Positions 62,901 through 64,000 of a DNA stretch of 64,000 nt are shown here, piece after piece. The stretch comes from Xiphophorus maculatus (lineage: Eukaryota > Chordata > Actinopteri > Cyprinodontiformes > Poeciliidae): assembly GCF_002775205.1 (NCBI RefSeq), contig NC_036447.1, forward strand, positions 9,970,501-10,034,500, read 5' to 3'. The notes under the pieces are model-generated. The model ran no database searches. It saw only the letters and a program-made list of their open reading frames with translations, and had not been told where the DNA came from. Each line of letters opens with the position of its first letter. Within the stretch, counting starts at the first letter, position 1. Both the position numbers and the translations under genes were made by a program.

Positions 62901-64000
62901 AGTAAATAAGTTATTTTAAATGGTATTAACGCTTTAACGTATTGAATTTGTAGGCATTACATTATTTTAACACCGGGGGAACGCTTTAAGCGTGACGCAG
63001 CCAGAGATCGTCTATTCAGAAAGACGCTTTCAGTCCCTTTGCAAAGCGTTTTTATTTAACCGAGACAATCATTGGGCAAGAAAAAGCAAATAATACATTG
63101 TTTTATTTAAATAGAAATCCATAATCCAATTTGCATTTATTTCCCGTCACTAAATACTTCTTGAACCACTTTTCCTGCAATTCTTTTGTAGTATGTTTAC
63201 CAGCTTTGAACTTCCATAACACAGAAATATTTGTCCATTGTTCATTACAGCTCGATCTTCAGTTTTTAGGTATCAGGTTTTAAATCTTTCAAGCCAAAGA
63301 TTTTCAGTATCATAGACATATTGTCATTGCTGTAAAACAAAGTAAGCATTTCTGCACTGTCACATTTTTTCCCCCTGTATATTTATATAAAAGATGTACA
63401 CATTGTTCCTCTTTTTATTTTATTTCCCCTGAAGTTGATCTATTTATTCTTAATTAATGGACACTGTGAGTACCTGTAAAACCGAAGTTCTCGTTTCTCA
63501 TTTTGGGGCTTGTTTAATTTTGAAAAAAAAAAGAGGAAAAAAATACAGGAAACAAATTAATCTGCTCAATTTTGCCAGCAAAACAGAAAGCAGTTATTTA
63601 AATTATTTGTGTACAAATTAACAACCAAATGCTTTTTGTAAAGAGATAAAATTGAAATCCAAGTAAAATTTATTGAGAAAGTGCTTTTCAGAGACATAAA
63701 GAACTACGCATGCAGATAATTAGAAAATTAAAAAGCCAATCAACAGAGTCTGAAACATGAAAGAAAAATAATTTGTCAAAACATCTCCAACAAGGACTGA
63801 GGCATGAAAACAAATCAATGAATGCTTTATTTGGTGATTGAGCAAAAGGAAGCACAAGCTTGACTAATTCTTTGATTGCAAGTTCAGTGGAGCATAGTCT
63901 CAACCTTAATGGACGTTTTGAACAAGATAATTTCAAAAAAGTCAGTCAACCAGTGGATTAGGGTGGACAGACTGTTTAATATATGGTTAAAGGATATTTG
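62901..64000. other. Right-edge AT-rich region, no gene seen
   Basis: Several minus-strand AATAAA signals (TTTATT near 63,051, 63,101 and 63,138) could mark the 3' UTR of a minus-strand gene lying beyond the window, but no coding exon was found on either strand. CRLF3, the human neighbour of ATAD5, was not recognised here. Confidence 0.4.

Overview
This window is chromosomal DNA from a ray-finned (teleost) fish. Coding sequence is split into many short exons with GT-AG introns, the genes have vertebrate orthologues, CpG-rich islands mark promoters, and introns hold decayed teleost-type transposons. Species was not determined.

Five vertebrate genes are recognised. From left to right: (1) 1-23,331, minus strand: only the first coding exon of RHBDL3 (23,188-23,331) plus more than 23 kb of its first intron, filled with repeats, microsatellites and a few possible regulatory blocks. 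(2) 23,332-26,933: the RHBDL3 CpG island, a TIR-bearing miniature transposon and AT-rich spacer. (3) 27,217-41,778, minus: complete RHOT1 (Miro1), 19 constitutive coding exons (619 aa) plus a 41-codon cassette exon at 29,014-29,136. (4) 43,209-49,523, minus: complete ADAP2, 11 coding exons, 380 aa. (5) 51,209-54,247, plus: TEFM, 5 exons, 383 aa. (6) 54,613-62,662, minus: an ATAD5 homologue, 14 exons, 975 aa, lacking almost the whole N-terminal half of human ATAD5. (7) 62,663-64,000: ATAD5 promoter and an AT-rich stretch with no gene seen.

Order and relative orientation (ATAD5 / TEFM convergent, TEFM / ADAP2 divergent, ADAP2, RHOT1 and RHBDL3 codirectional) equal human 17q11.2, but the human NF1-SUZ12 interval between ADAP2 and RHOT1 is absent. 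The products are not a pathway: RHOT1 is an outer-mitochondrial-membrane GTPase for mitochondrial transport, TEFM a mitochondrial transcription elongation factor, ADAP2 an Arf GAP with two PH domains, ATAD5 the large subunit of the PCNA-unloading RFC-like complex, and RHBDL3 an EF-hand rhomboid protein. Exon models were built by hand: every junction listed keeps the frame, and protein lengths fit the human orthologues except for ATAD5.

No novel multi-gene system was seen. The points most worth a second look are the short ATAD5, the retained cysteine-rich RHOT1 cassette exon, two GC-AG introns, overlapping convergent 3' ends of TEFM and ATAD5, a transposon nested in another in TEFM intron 2, and a possible YY1-bearing regulatory block in RHBDL3 intron 1.
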